A stretch of DNA of 64,000 nt from Lotus japonicus (GCF_012489685.1 NC_080042.1:17436150-17500149); one strand, 5' to 3'. Shown: positions 21,640-34,530, numbered from the stretch's first letter. Numbers and translations: made by a program. Notes: generated by a model not told the origin, from the letters alone.

Positions 21640-22167
21640 TATCATCCCATGATGATGAAGATGATGCCCAATTTTTTTTCATGTTCAAGTTTTTTCAATA
21701 ATCATAGAACACAGGCGTAACTAGTTTCATGTACGTGATATAGTTAGGACTGTTTAGGATTTGAAATTTAATTATCGCTTCATAAGTTGTTTTGAAATTT
21801 GTTCCCCTTCTATTACCTATCTATTATGTAGTTGGGAACTATTGTGGTGTAGTTTTATATATGCATTATTCAAGTAAAGGGCTTCATACTAGAAAAAAAA
21901 TTGTGTTTTCTTTATGTCTTTTCTCTCCAAAATAGCCCCTTATTCCTTCATCTGGTGGAACGCATTTGAAATTTTCAAGTGAAATTGGCCAAAAATATAG
22001 ATATGTGTTAAAATCAATCAAATGTTGTAATATTATTTATGCTGAACATTTCCCACGATGTTGTCCCAAAGAGTCAAAACTTTTATGAGAATTTTCGGCT
22101 ATGTATATGCCATATTATGTATGTAATTTAGATTAATGGTGAAGATTTTGTTTGAAGATTAGTAAAA
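21640..22167 (+). other. MADS 3' flank (unit 1)
   Basis: Former 3' UTR and downstream region; AATAAA-like and AT-rich stretches but no ORF. Collinear with 44025-44552. Confidence 0.5.
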
Positions 22168-22295
22168 ACTATGACATAAATCATACTAAAGTATATACGA
22201 TGATAATTTGCACTTACACCATTGTCTATCGAACAGTACTGCTCAGGAGTACCGCTTTATCATCTTATATACTTTAGTATGATTTATGTCATAGT
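22168..22295. repeat. Foldback with 39-bp arms and nested palindrome (unit 1)
   Basis: Left arm 22168-22206 and right arm 22257-22295 are inverted repeats with a single mismatch (starting ACTATGACATAAATC). The 50-bp loop holds a second small inverted repeat at 22236-22252. No clear target-site duplication flanks it. Either a MITE that lost its TSD or another hairpin element. Confidence 0.75.
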
Positions 22296-22419
22296 ATTAA
22301 TTCAGAACACTCTTAATTTATATATAAGGAAGAGGCTACGTATAATAAGGACATATTCTTGCGTAATGTCAAATTTTATGGATTAACAGTGTAAAAAAAT
22401 TAAAAGAGAAAACCAGGGC

Positions 22420-23135
22420 TTTCTGCTAGGTTTTGAGCGTTGGAAGGTTCCATTGCCGCTCAAGACCTCTCATAATTTTAATGACGCCATCTTTGATACA
22501 TTGTCGATTTTTTCTGTTAACCCCCAGTAAAGACCGGTACGATTCAATTAAACATTTTGTTCATTTGGAGTTCTTCGTTGTGTAACAAATAAGGTCCTCT
22601 TCACAATCGCCTCTATTTAAGGCGTTGTTTTTTCGCGGTTCTTACGCTTTGTTTTTGTTGGGTTATTGTGTTGTATTGTGTCCTTTGTCGAGGACTTGTT
22701 TCTCGACTCCCACTGATTTCAATAAATTCTTGCTTTTGAAAAAAGAAAGTTAAAATTATTTAGTTACTCATATAAATTAAATTAATTCAAAAAAAAAATT
22801 AAAGAAAATTGAACTAAATTTTAAATTGTCAAAATATTGGTCTTGGTTATATAAACATAGACAACTTTTTCTCTTATCACTAGCTACTACTCAATTAATA
22901 TTATACCATTACTTATATTAGGGTTTTTCCCACTGGGTTTTTCCTATGGAGGTTTTTATGAGACTCCTTCATTAGCTTTTCTTTTCACCAAAATAGCACA
23001 AGGGTTTATAAGGACATTGAGCTGTATTGATTTAATCTTGAGTTCTTCTTCTTTTGTCCTTTAGATAATCTACATGAGAGGATTGTTCTCATGATCTATT
23101 TATATATCAATAAAATCTTCATGTTCTCGAAAAAA
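22420..23135 (+). repeat. Retroelement-like 3' tails at unit 1/2 boundary
   Basis: Two places look like retrotransposed 3' ends. An AATAAA followed 14-15 nt later by an A-rich run occurs at about 22720-22745 and again at about 23110-23140. The 22920-22975 sequence (CCCACTGGGTTTTTCCT then GAGGTTTTTATGAGAC) resembles the 3' non-coding part of some copia elements. Evidence is compositional only. Confidence 0.3.
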
Positions 23136-24480
23136 AAATTATTCATTACCTCTAAAATATGTATATTGAATTATTATGAGTAAATATGGACTGATTTTCT
23201 CTTATCATCTTCTATACATACTTACAATATTTTTGTACTTCTATAATTATTTATAATTTATAAATAGAATAACTATTAAAAAATAAATAATACTACTTAT
23301 AATTTTTATAAAATTAATTAATTATTTTGTTTATCACTTTCAAATATTAAATTAAATTTATTTGATTAGTGGTTTATTTTTAATTTAAATAGAATAATTA
23401 ATTAAAAATAATTTAATTTTAGTTAATTTAAAAATATATACAGACTGATTTATAAAACTAAAAAATAATTGACCCATTACTCTATAGAAAAAAAGTAATT
23501 ATAAATATTAAATTCTAAAAATAATATGTACTTTCATTATTATATCATATCCTATTATTATTGTGTCCACCTCCAACACATGATAAGATAAATGCTTATC
23601 TTGCTCTTATATCATATCATGCCCTTATCCATATCTTTATCATATCTTGCTCTTATCATATCCTAACTACCAAATGGGCCTTTAAGACTAACAGTAGGTC
23701 TATTTAAATAAATAGAAGGGATAATCATCAAATTAGTCCTTGTGTTTGTAAAAGAATTTAATTTTAGTCCCTCCCCGAAAAAAGTTTGGTCCCCTCACAA
23801 TCGTATCTAGTTTGGTTTTATTTTCGCCATAAGGCGGAGCTCAAGCGAGGTTTTTGAGTGGTAAGCAAGTGCTAACGTAGCTTTATCCATGTCATTTTAA
23901 CTCCATATATATAATTAATAATTTGATTTAATTAAAAATTAAAAAAAAATTAATTATAACTGAAACTCATATATAAATTAAGGTGCTTCAAAACAGCACA
24001 CCAAAGAAAGGAATACAAGTCTTAAACCCACATCCAAATTATATTCAAGACCCACACTAGCAAAAGGATAAAATTTGAGATTGAGCATCATTAAAACCTT
24101 ACTAGGAAAAGCTCATTGGGATAAAAACCTAGTGAAGGAAAAATAATACTCAAATCTCAAAGAGGCTGGACTAGGCGAGCCCCAAGGGGGCCTACGCCCA
24201 GGGGTTACTTGCCAAGTCGTGGTCGCCCAACCTGGGAATTAGGCTTCCTCTCGCAAGGCCCAGCTGGCCCATCAGAGCGGTTATGATTCGCTAGGCCCAG
24301 CTCCCCTAAATAGGGAGCGGTTACCATTTGTAAAGGACTCATGGCTCATTTGATCAATACACACTTGAGATTCAGTTATTTTCTCTCTCTAAGCAGTTAC
24401 ACTCTCTCTAGATTCGCTCTTAGTGCAATCTTTCTCTACTGTAGGTACTACACCCTATCTCTATGTTCAAGGCAAGAACA
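23064..24480 (+). repeat. AT-rich repeat and Tat-like 5' LTR (unit 2)
   Basis: Same layout as 1-1425, with small indels. The LTR end (GAACA, 24480) is followed by TTTAGCGTCG..., slightly closer to the usual primer-binding region than the unit 1 copy (GGGTCG). Confidence 0.6.
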
Positions 24481-24515
24481 TTTAGCGTCGTTTGTGGGGA
24501 ATCGTAAATTTTCTA

Positions 24516-25773
24516 TGTAAGATCAAGTTTTGATCAAGTAGTACAACTCTATGTTTTGATGATTACATGTTAACTATTGTGTATGAACAATTATGGTACT
24601 CTAACGCTGTTTTCTGAGTGTTTTAATGACAGGCTCTGACTCTGATCTTATTACACATAAATCAGAAGCACTATGCTCAAATAGTAACCTCCGCAACGCT
24701 TTCGCACTCACTATGTTCAATCTGAACAGTAAAATAAGCTTCAAAAGATCTGAAGATAGTAAAGCTCTGATATGGATTCAGTTCACTTGAAGTTCTGAAG
24801 ACCAGAAGCTCTGAAGGTCCAGAAGCTCTGAAGACCAGAAGCTCTGAAGGTTTAGAAGCTTTGAAGGTCCAGAGGCTCTGAAGGTCCAGAAGTTCTGAAG
24901 GTCCAGAAGCTGAGAAGTGAAGATTCTGATGTCCAAGAGTAAGCTGGCTCTGAAGACCAAGTACTTCTCCTCTGAGTCCAGAAGCAGAAGGTACAAAGGT
25001 CAGAGGATCCAAGCTTCCCTCTTACTCTGATCACCAAGCTTCACAAGTTCCAACATGAAGCGTCGCTCTGATCAGAAGTCATCTAGGTTAAAGGTCAAGT
25101 CGCTATCCTAAGTACAAAAGCAACTGTACTATTCCTGACGACCTTACCTAACTTATTCAGCCACAGAAGAACTTGGAAAACCCAGATCTGCCCTCCAACG
25201 GTAGCATTCCAAGCAAACGTCTAAACCCTAATCCTTGAAGTATATAAAGAGGTTGAAGATGAAAGATGCCGCCTAAGAAACTTTGTTCAAGCTCCCACAA
25301 TATTCAAATATTCTCTTAGCAATCTTTCTTCAAACTGTACTTATTGTGTTTACTTTAGCTTTTTGAGAAGAAATTCTTTGTAAACCCAAACTTTCAAACA
25401 GTTGTTTGTTTTTCCTTAAGGAGACCAAGGTTGGTCAGATCCTTGAGAAGACTAAGAGAGTGAATCTTAGTGATAGCTAAGTCATTGTATTGTTAGTCAC
25501 TTTGCAGGTTGCAAGTGCAGTTGTAACAAACTCTGATTAGTGGATTGCCTTCATTCTAAGAAGGAAGAAATCACCTTAACGGGTGGACTGGATTAGCTTG
25601 AGGGATTTATCAAGTGAACCAGGATAAAATCATTGTGTGCTTTCCTAAACTCTTATCTTAGCACTTTTATCTTCGGTGTTTGAAGAGATTTGTTAAATCT
25701 CTAGTGGGAAAAGATTTAGATTGAAAACGCTATTCAAACCCCCCCCCCCTTTCTATCATTTTTAATACCTTCA
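24516..25773 (+). mobile_element. Solo LTR nested in Tat leader (unit 2)
   Basis: Orthologous to 1461-2716: same ends, same TTCTA duplications (24511-24515 and 25774-25778), TATATAAA at 25241-25248. The poly-C tract near its end is longer than in unit 1. Confidence 0.85.
24791..24912. repeat. 18-bp minisatellite in solo LTR (unit 2)
   Basis: Counterpart of 1734-1858, similar copy number with point changes. Confidence 0.75.
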
Positions 25774-25888
25774 TTCTACTCTCGGATCACGTGGATTGAT
25801 TGCACAATGACAGGAAGCTCCGATTTCTGGTGAATTCCTGGTTTTACGACGAGTTTCTAGCATTTCAGCGTCCTTTAAGCAGTTATAG

Positions 25889-27547
25889 ATGGAGACACGT
25901 CGTCGACAACGTCGCGACTCTCTGGAACGGAGGCGCGTATCGCCTCCGTGTCGTGCTCAAGTGCAAGAATGCATAGTTCGAGCACGTCGTCCGGAGGCTC
26001 AGCAGGAGCAATTGGCTTTGTCACCACCTGCTTCTCCACCTCCACCACCTCCTCCGCCACCTTCTCCAACTCTGTCGCTTCCAACTCCGCCTCTGCCAAC
26101 TCCGCCATCACCTCCCTCGCAGCAAGGATCTCCGGCACAGTCACCAGCCCCGTCGGAGAACTTGACTCCTTCGCCACAACAGATAGTTACTCAAAGAGAC
26201 TAGCGGCGTATGATGCAGAACGTCGATAACATCAGTCAACGAAATGAGTATTTCCAAGAACAACTCGAGCTCTTTCGCTACGAGCAGCAAGATGAAGGCG
26301 TGCGCGAGCCCGAAGCGGTTGCTGAGTTTGAACCTTTCTCGGCAGAGGTGCAAGAAGTCGCCTTTCCAAATAACATGAAGAACCTAGTGTTGGAATCCTA
26401 CAGCGGCAGAATCTATTCGAAGGATCACCTTCTATACTTCAACACAAAAATTGTGATCAGTCCAGCGTCAGATGCGGTCAAGTGCAGGATGTTTCCTTCT
26501 ACCTTCAAGAGTATGGCGATGGCGTGGTGTACAACCTTTCCTCGCGGATCAATCACGAACTTCCGTGACTTCTCATCAAAATTCTTGATCCAATTCTCGG
26601 CGAGAAAAGTCAGGCTAGTAATGATTGACAATCTATACAATCTGCGTCAGTTTGAAGGAGAAACACTGAAACAGTACATGGCTCGTTACAACGCCACGTC
26701 TGTAAAGATCGAGGACTCCGAGCCGTGACCTATGCCTTGGAATTCAAGAATGGACTGTTGCCTGGCTCGCTGAACAGTAAGCTGAGTGGGAAGCCAGCCA
26801 GGTCTATGGCGGAGATACGAGCTCGAGCAAACACGTACATTCTTGACAAGGAAGATGACGCGTTCAAGCGGAGGCATGCAAAGAAGGAAGGTGACGGTGC
26901 TCGAGAGAAACAAGCGGGAAAGGAAAGGCGCAGCGAAGAAAAAGGCGAAGGAAGCAAGCACAGGGAGAAGAAGGGGAAGTCACTGGCGAAGTTGGTTAAG
27001 GAACAGCTGTACCCGCGGTGGGAGGCTTTAGATCATCGCCGGCCGTGGCAACCACATGGATCTCACCGGTGGGAGGAGGACATGGAGCTCAACACACATT
27101 TGACAGATATTCTACGAGAGGTGAAGGCCACACACATGGTTGGAGAATCCGACCAGAGGGAACCCCCACCACGCAGCGGGATCGACAAAACAAAGTGGTG
27201 TGAGGACCACCGGTCGGTGGGCCATGACACAGATGATTGCTTCACCCTATAGAGGGAGATAGAAAAGCTAATCAAATTGGGGCTGCTGAAGCAGTATAAT
27301 CGAGGAGGCCGCCAACAGGGAGATCGATAGCAAGGAGACCGCGACAGGGAGACCGCCATCAAGGAGATCGCCAACAAGGGAACCGCCACACGGCAGCGAA
27401 GAAAGATCAAAAGGAAACGTTGGCGACCAGAAGGGGAGGAGCTGAAGAAACCTTCAAAAAGGAAATGGAGCCGGTGGTCGGCACCATAAACCCAATTGCA
27501 GGGGGTTCGGAGGCGGCGGTGACACTCAGGCGGCGAGAAAGCGACAC
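25889..27547 (+). pseudogene. Tat-like gag, broken (unit 2)
   Basis: ATG at 25889 begins the Arg-/Pro-rich N-terminus, and the shared TAG follows at 26201-26203. The core runs open to 26728, where a private one-base loss after SEP creates a stop. The next frame is open from 26725 to 27252 and ends at a private CAG-to-TAG change. The Lys/Arg-rich tail remains recognisable beyond it. Confidence 0.8.
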
Positions 27548-28056
27548 ATGAGAGCGGTAAGTTCTGTCAAGGAAATTCCTTTTGGCTTCCAACACTCAGA
27601 CATAGTGGTGTCAACGAGAGATTTCGAGGGCATCAAGACGCATAAGGACGATCTTATTGTCGTCATGGTGAGGATCAACAGCATCAATGTCAGACGAGTA
27701 CTTCTAGACCAAGGCAGCTCAGCGGACATCATCTATGGCGACGCGTTCGACAAGTTGGGGCTGACGGATCAAGACTGGACTCCCTACACATGAACCTTGG
27801 TAGGCTTCTCAGGTGAACAGGTTTCGTAAGGGGTTATCTGGACCTTGATACGATCTTTGCCGTTGATGAGAATGCGAAGGTGCAGCGAGTAAGGTACTTG
27901 GTTTTACAAGTAGTGGCCTACTATAATGTGATCATTGGCCGAAACAAATTTAACCGCCTGTGTGCGCTAATTTCCACGGCTCACCTGGCGGTCAAATACC
28001 CACTTAATAGCGGAAAAGTTGGGAGGATCACGGTCGACCAAAGGCGAGCTAGATAA
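27548..28056 (+). pseudogene. Tat-like aspartic protease (unit 2)
   Basis: The DQGSSADII active-site loop is present. A private nonsense codon after TPYT (27791-27793) precedes the shared frameshift; the C-terminal half with YNVIIGRNKF is readable to 28056. Confidence 0.75.
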
Positions 28057-28314
28057 TGCTACAATAATTGTCTAAGCATGTACGGGCAGAATGGTGCTGC
28101 TGCTAGGCATACGTGTTATGAGGGCAAGGTTCGCCGGCCATAGCAGGATCTCCCCAGCTCAAGGAGGACGGGAAAAGATGGTCAGTTTACTGACTCCAAG
28201 GCCGAGAGCCACTAGGCGGATATCATTGCCCATTTTGAAGAGCAAAAATTCAGCAGGGGAGTTTTGGCGATTGGATCCAGGCTTACTGCTTAGCAGGAAT
28301 TGCATTTGGAATGA

Positions 28315-28539
28315 TTGTTGGACGATAATTTAGACCTTTTCGAGTGGAGCGAGAGCGACCCAACTAAGTGGGGAATACCTAAGGTCAAGCTACCAGCGCC
28401 GCAAGGACCCCTTCAAAAGGACAAAGAAACGGGGAAGGCGGTGCAGCAGGAAGTGGCAAAGGCCGCTGCTAAGGCCATAAAGGCGAGAGGAATATTCAAG
28501 GCTCCAAAGGCGGGTTGGCGACAGAAGGGTGAGTTCTAG
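28315..28539 (+). pseudogene. Residual pol segment (unit 2)
   Basis: Counterpart of 5241-5573, shortened by a stop after KGEF. No RT or integrase follows. Confidence 0.5.
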
Positions 28540-29433
28540 ACGTCAATAACAAGCGAGGTGGAGGATGGGCGAAGGTCAGTAACACATCTAGGCTAGGTGA
28601 AGGATTCTTGAAGACCGATGAGTGGAAGACGAGCACTTCGGGGACAAAGGACGTGGAGCTAAGAGAGTTGTTGTAGCCGGGGGCATGGGAAGGCGACGTT
28701 GGGATGCGGAGAGCAAGAAGACTTTGAAAAACAGAAAGGACGAAAAATAAAGACGCGCTTTTTTTCTCCATCTCGAGAGTTGTTTAATGAGGCGTCCATA
28801 AAAAATGTAAAAATACAAAGTTTGTATTTGCAAAACATATATATGACAGGGTATTCTCAAAAATATTTCTACGATTGACTTCACCAATCGAGAAAAACTG
28901 AATAACGGCGGTTGCACGGTGGGAAAAATTCCCTGAAAGTGGCGATTCCATTTACGACCTTTGAAGTACGAGAATCGCTCCGGAAAAGCCTGCACAGTCA
29001 CCGTTATCCATTGGCGATGTGTGGGATAAGCTTCTTATCCAAAAAGCCTCCCCGGAATAAGGGTTAGCATTTCTAACTAGGCAAAGCCTTGGGGACCCCA
29101 AATGGCCATTGGGACCTGATCACCAAAACCGCGGCGGGCAAAGCCCTTGACCAAACACGCTTGGCGAGGAAACACCTTGTTTCTTTAGGAAGAAAGGTGT
29201 GATTTTAGCCTTGATTGAAATATATTGAGCAAAAAAACCGAGTTAAACCCTCACACAATTCAATATCATTAAACGTAATTCAGGAATTAAGAGGAAAAGC
29301 GTACGAAATAGCGCATGAATAACTTAACAAGCGGGATTGGCAATAAAAATAACGCATGTTCCCTTACAGAGAAGGCCCTAAGGGGGCAGCCGAACATGGA
29401 TCAAATTACAAAAGAGGGTAAGTAATATTACAA
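28540..29433. other. Non-coding gap with retained 87-bp segment (unit 2)
   Basis: Contains the segment 28891-28977 that unit 1 lost between AATCG repeats. No gene recognised. Confidence 0.55.
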
Positions 29434-30707
29434 TTAAATGTTAGCATTATTATTAACATTTTCTTGGTCCCTAGCACTTAGGAAGTCGATATCGCCAACC
29501 CCCAGAGGATCTTCAGGACCAACCAAGTCGGTGGGGGTGATTGCCTTGAACATCCCCATTGAATGCAGGTCAAGGTCACCAAAGAGATGACAGACTTGAG
29601 CTTTGGACAGAAAGAATCCGTACTCACGCTGCATAGCAACTGCCAAAGCGGCTGCGCTCCTCAGCTTTTCCTCAAGAGCCGCAGTGTTGACCTTTGCTTG
29701 AGCTTCCATTGTCACCAAGTCAGTTTTTTCCTAGCTCCTCACGGTGGCAAGAGCTTCATTCTTCCTCGCTAATTCGCCGCGCAAGATTTCAAGCTCCAAG
29801 TTCCGGGCAGCGATGTTCTAATCCTTTACAGCCAGAGCTTCATCCTTGGCGGCAATTTCCTACAGCGTCTCTTGTTTCAGCTCCTCCAGCACCCTCTCAA
29901 GTTTAAGAATTTGATTGTCCCTGAACTCCAAGCTGAATTTGGCCCGGTTAGTCTCTTCGTGGGATGTCTTCTGGGTCACTAGTTGGGCCTCCAATGCCTC
30001 ACACTTCTCGTTGTATGTAGAGTTGGCGGACCGAAGACGACCCACATCCTGCCGCAAGTTTTCAGCGTCTTTGGCGGCAGAGTGGTAGCGGCGGAAGGCG
30101 TGCCTGAAGATGCTCTCGGCGTGCAAAAAGCTCGCCATGGCTTCCTCGGCCACACGATCCAAACCTTTATGCAGCATTTCCTCCTCTTGCCTCTCAGAAT
30201 AATGTGCGAAATAAGAAAGGCGATCGAGCTCTCAGGATATCCCAAGGTGAGGGGCGGCCGATGGAAGAACTTTTCTCTAGGGTGAAATCTTACCGAGGGA
30301 CACAATAAGGGAGGTCGGTGAAATGTCAGTCAGGTCTTGACGGTTGCGGTTGACTTGCATGAGTTTTTTTGGCTTTGGTTGTCAAGCTGGGAGCTGCTCG
30401 GTCAGGTCGAGGTCCTTGGCGGGATATCAACCTTGCCATGCAAGGATTTGGTCCCCGACACTGGCCGGGCCACCGCCCCCGCCCATTGTGTATCTTTGAC
30501 GTCAACCTCGGACGTTGATACAGGGCAGAGGTCAGGTCCTCCGCCCGGGGCAGTGGGGGCTCTTGGCAGAACTTTCTTTTTGAGGGGCGAATGGCGGGTG
30601 TCGGTCTCAGGTTCTTGGCGGAAGAGTCTCTTTTTGTTGCCCTCCATGTTGAACAGGGGAGGGATCTGAGCAATTTTCTTCTTCGTCAATGCCTTCAGGA
30701 TAATCAT
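29434..30707 (-). pseudogene. Antisense aORF, middle and coiled-coil parts (unit 2)
   Basis: The minus frame 30177-29434 carries the same Glu/Leu-rich coiled-coil sequence with the same three TAG codons as unit 1. A one-base loss near 30201 splits it from the preceding sequence. The basic/Pro-rich middle part lies at 30402-30707 and in overlapping frames. Confidence 0.6.
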
Positions 30708-30759
30708 CAGACACTCTGATCTTAAAGTATCTTCGAGCGAAGTGGGTTTTGGCGTTAGA

Positions 30760-31338
30760 TCAAAAGGAATTAAAACATTTGCGGCCGGCCCTGGCCTTCA
30801 GTGATACCCAGCCGCGTAACTGCAGAGACTTGGCGTCCATATCATAGAGGTAGTAAAAACGGGTTGTTGACGGTTCACGATGAACAGCGTCGCAAAGGAT
30901 TTCAAAACACCGTATAAATGCCCAGGCATTGGGGTGCAATTGGCAGGGGGATGCGTTGATATCCCGCAGTACCGAACAAACGAAGGGACAAAAGGGGAGT
31001 TTTATTCCCAGATCGGTGAACAAGTAGTCATACACGTAGAAAAATTGGAAGTTGTGTACGTCGCCGGCCATACGACGGTACCAAGGGCGCTCGACTGCTT
31101 TACAACCCCTGTAAGCAAGGATGTTGTCCAGGGGTCTTTCGTGGCAAAAACCTCCGACTTCCGAAGAAAGGTCCGAGATTGAGTCGCGGGTCTCATAATC
31201 AGAAGGTTGATTGATGGCCTCTAGCAAGGGCGCGGACTGAACAGGATGGGGAAGGGACTGGAAAGTCCTAAGGCGAAAGGCCGTAACTTTCGACTGGTCA
31301 AGAGGGGTCCCGCCGGGAGGGGGAGGCCTGATTGACAC
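30760..31338 (-). CDS. Antisense aORF: putative gypsy-type transposon domain protein (unit 2)
   Basis: 192-codon frame with the same length and boundaries as the unit 1 copy and only scattered substitutions (e.g. YEYLFT to YDYLFT). The conserved SVLRDINASPCQLHPN block is unchanged. Preserved length in two copies amid much decay is notable, but could simply reflect recent duplication. Confidence 0.7.
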   Translation of the reverse strand: MSIRPPPPGGTPLDQSKVTAFRLRTFQSLPHPVQSAPLLEAINQPSDYETRDSISDLSSEVGGFCHERPLDNILAYRGCKAVERPWYRRMAGDVHNFQFFYVYDYLFTDLGIKLPFCPFVCSVLRDINASPCQLHPNAWAFIRCFEILCDAVHREPSTTRFYYLYDMDAKSLQLRGWVSLKARAGRKCFNSF

Positions 31339-31825
31339 TATGGATGCCTGGTCGCGACATGGGGGAACAGGTGGAGAGGACTTGCGAGAAGAGTTCCTGG
31401 TTCAGTGTTTGGGTGGCATAGTGGAGGAGTTGTCAAAAGGGTGAAGAATGAGGTGCTGAAACCGGCGGCTTGCAGAGGGATCTCTAGGGGGCGGTCAGGA
31501 GAAAGAAGAGTGAAAGTTTCGAAAGTGGCTAGTGATGGAGAATGGGAATTCTTATAGGCAAGGGACTGATGGTGGCACAAGTCGCGTGTAGGATTGGAGC
31601 GGCCGCTTTATTGCGTGTAGAAGATGGGGAGTTGCGCCCCATAATGATAGAAGGGAATGATTGCCTTGAAAAAACAAACGACGCAACCTTGGGAGGCGTT
31701 GTAAGCGTGGGGTTCGTTCAAATTCTACCCTCTATGACGAGAGGTGACGTTTCAAAAGTGGTAGTTGAGGTTTCAAAGATATGCTGACTTTTCCAGTTCG
31801 CTGACGTGTCGACGCAGTAGGCGAC
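31339..31825 (-). other. Upstream region of antisense aORF (unit 2)
   Basis: Short Leu/Thr/Pro-rich minus ORF at 31338-31580 and non-coding sequence to the LTR border; same as 8194-8680. Confidence 0.4.
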
Positions 31826-32604
31826 TGAAATTCTGGTTCTCTCACTGGACAATTGTCCTACATGATGTTGGGACAACAAGTTCGACAACTGACTAACAGT
31901 AACAGCAATAAACAAAAACACAAGTAAACAAGACACAAGAATTGGTAACCCAGTTCAGTGAAAAACTTCACCTACGTCTGGAGGGTTTTCACCCAAAGAA
32001 AGGAAATCCACTATCTCAAGATTCAGGAATTACAGACACTCATGAACACAACAGTTCATAGTTCACTTCCTAATCTACCCAGTGTATTTCTTCTTAGAAC
32101 CTCAACCTAAGTATGAGAGCTCCTCTCACTATCTCTCAATCACTGACATAGTTATTGGTAACAAACAATCAACAATGACAATCCTAAAACACTCGATCTC
32201 TCTATTAGCTTCTGTGGTCTTCAAGCTTTAGGTCTTTGTTCTTTTATAGTCTTCAGCAGCGGTGGCTTGGGCAATAGGGTTTGCTTTGCTGAAGTAATAG
32301 ATAGCAGCAACAAATCAAAACTGAATCTCCAAGATATTGTTGCAAAATTCAAACGTGAAGATTGAAACTCAATCTGTTATCAAAGATTGTTTCAACAAAT
32401 AACAACCAACAAATCAAACCCTTCCTGTACAGCTACTTATTCCTCAAGTAACTATAAAAATATATCTTCATAAAATCTACAAGGGCCCACAATTAACGTT
32501 CCAAGCATAGGAATGATGTCCTAGCAACACAAAGGCAGATGCCACGGCATCAGCTTCGACATCCGGTTGTTTTTGACAAAATGCGAGACAACAAAGTAAC
32601 AACA
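31826..32604 (-). mobile_element. 3' LTR of Sirevirus-like element (unit 2)
   Basis: 779 bp, TGTTGTTAC at its minus-strand start next to a GGGGGAGA tract; flank GCGAC at 31821-31825. Differs from the unit 3 LTR by two indels of about 54 and 84 bp. Confidence 0.75.
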
Positions 32605-33012
32605 ATCTCCCCCTTTTTCAAATTTTGTCTAAAACAATTTACTGAACAGAGAGAGTAAACAAAGAGAACCAAAGCTCCCCTTTAGTAGCAGACTCCCCCT
32701 CAAATGATGCATCAACCAGCACACTCCATAAAGCACAGTTGGAACAAAGAACATGATAGCAGAAATGTACTAATTATCAACCAGTGCTAAACAACACACT
32801 AGAAGCAATGTGAACAAAAGCTAAGCACCAAACAAAACAACCAGTCAATTACTTGCCTCTGTCTTGAACTTGTCTTCAAATCATTACAGACCAAAGCCAT
32901 CAACACAACAAAACACATAGTTTGCACAGCTACACAGATCTACTCCCCTTTTTAGCATAAATTTGGCAAAGGGTACACAAACTACAACCAAAAGAAAAAC
33001 AAGAACCACAAA
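32605..33012 (-). promoter_or_regulatory. Polypurine-tract region (unit 2)
   Basis: Same repeated purine blocks as 9459-9867, but two of them have lost one C (CTCCCC) relative to unit 1. Confidence 0.55.
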
Positions 33013-34530
33013 CTAATCATCAGAACTGGAGTTGCCTTCCGTGTCTTCTATATGCTCTTCAGATTCTCCCTGTTCTTCAGTGCTGGCATCCTGAGGAGCA
33101 GCAGCAGCACCACTTGGCTCACCCTCTTGACCTTCTTCCTCTTGAAGCTTGAGAAGTAAAGCATCAACCTTTAGCTTCCTTGCAGTGCTAATCCTAATAG
33201 TCTCCTGTAGAGCCTTAGAAACATCCATTAATTCAGCAATAATAACCTTAGTGCTAGATTCACTCACAGGAGCAGGGGCAGAAGTCTTGCTAAATGGCAC
33301 AGCAATGTCTATGACATGTGGCTCCATAAACAGTCATTGATCCAGGGTAATAGGAACACCCTTTGGCAAAGGAACCTCATCAGCCCTGATGCTCTGACGA
33401 TGCTGTTGAAGAATAAACTCTGTAAGAAGAGATGGAAATGATATGGGCAGTTTCACAGCACAAGTGTTAGCATGCTTCAAGGTCTGTTCAAACACAAAGG
33501 ACCCAAAATCAAAGGCAGTAGAAGTGCCAATCTTGTAGATCCATCTGGCAAGAGCATTAGAAACTCTAGAAGTTTGTTGGGTAGGAACCCAATTCACAGC
33601 TTCAATCCTGTTAAGGATGGCATACTTCACACCCAGTGTTCCTGTAGACAGCAACTTCTTGATGGGCCACTTCTTGACTTGGCCAGCAGTAATCTCCTTG
33701 GCAATCACATCCAAGGACAACTCCTCATCAACAAACTCAACAACACTTCTGCCAAGTGCTTCGTTGATCACAGCAGGGGAGAATTCGACACATTTTGCCC
33801 TGACAAACACCTTTCTAAACTCAATACTTTCAGGAAGTCCCACTTCCACAGACAAATTCACCAGAAATTCTCTCACCAGTTTTTCATAACACCTTCCCAC
33901 CCTCAGAATGTTCTTCATCAGCCCAGCCTTTTCAATAAGTGCAACCACTTCCTTGTACTCAAGTACATCAGAGCCAACTTCCCTTTCCTTGGCAACTCTG
34001 CGTTGGCACACATACTTCCACTTCTGAACATTACCTTCAGCATAAGAAAACACATTGTCAATAGGAACACCAGGGACATTCTGAGGAATGCGTTTTCCTG
34101 CATACTTCTTCTTCTCATAAGGCAAGATGTCCTCGACATCCCCCTCAACATCTGACAAAGATTCCTCAGCAGCAAGTGGAACCTTCTTCTTCTTGACACT
34201 CTTGGATTTAACTTCCTGTTGCTTACCTTTGCCCTTCACATCTTTTTGCTTAGACTTGGAAGTTGTTGGAGTGGACTTGGTCTTCTTCTTTGGAGCAGGA
34301 GATTCTTCAACATCAGGAACCCTTCTTTTTCTCTTGATCCTTGCAACAACACTATCAGGCAGAGAAGCAGTTAACAGAACATTATCAGAGTCATCATCAG
34401 AGATGTTCTGAATAGAGGCAGGAGCCTGGCTTGATTCCTTGGACTGAGAATCATCAATGGTCACATGCACTGGTTCATCCTCTTTCGAAGGAGAAGAAGA
34501 GCCATCAGAATGAGTGGGTACACCTGAATC
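33013..34530 (-). pseudogene. Sirevirus env-like ORF, truncated, one nonsense codon (unit 2)
   Basis: Open from the truncation at 34530 down to a private TGA at ~33334 (Arg CGA codon in unit 3), then open again to 33013 with the acidic EEHIEDTEG...SSSDD end. It keeps the 18 codons that unit 1 lost. A Lys/Ser-rich basic region with likely nuclear-localisation character (KKKTKSTPTTSKSKQKD) precedes the conserved central region. Confidence 0.8.

Larger units (their letters stand above)
1..23063. repeat. Tandem segmental duplication, unit 1 (~23.1 kb)
   Basis: The sequence at position 1 recurs almost unchanged at 23064 and again at 45499, and the order of internal elements is the same each time, so this is the first of three direct tandem copies. 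The start of the unit is set by the window edge, so the phase is arbitrary. Private features are a 4.42 kb solo LTR inside the MADS gene, an 87-bp deletion near 5830 and a 54-bp deletion near 10253. It is longer than unit 2 mainly because its private LTR insertion is larger. Confidence 0.95.

Noticed and set aside
22168..22295. microRNA precursor
   Set aside because: The arms are nearly perfect over the full length without the usual miRNA bulges, and there is no evidence for a processed product; listed as a foldback instead.
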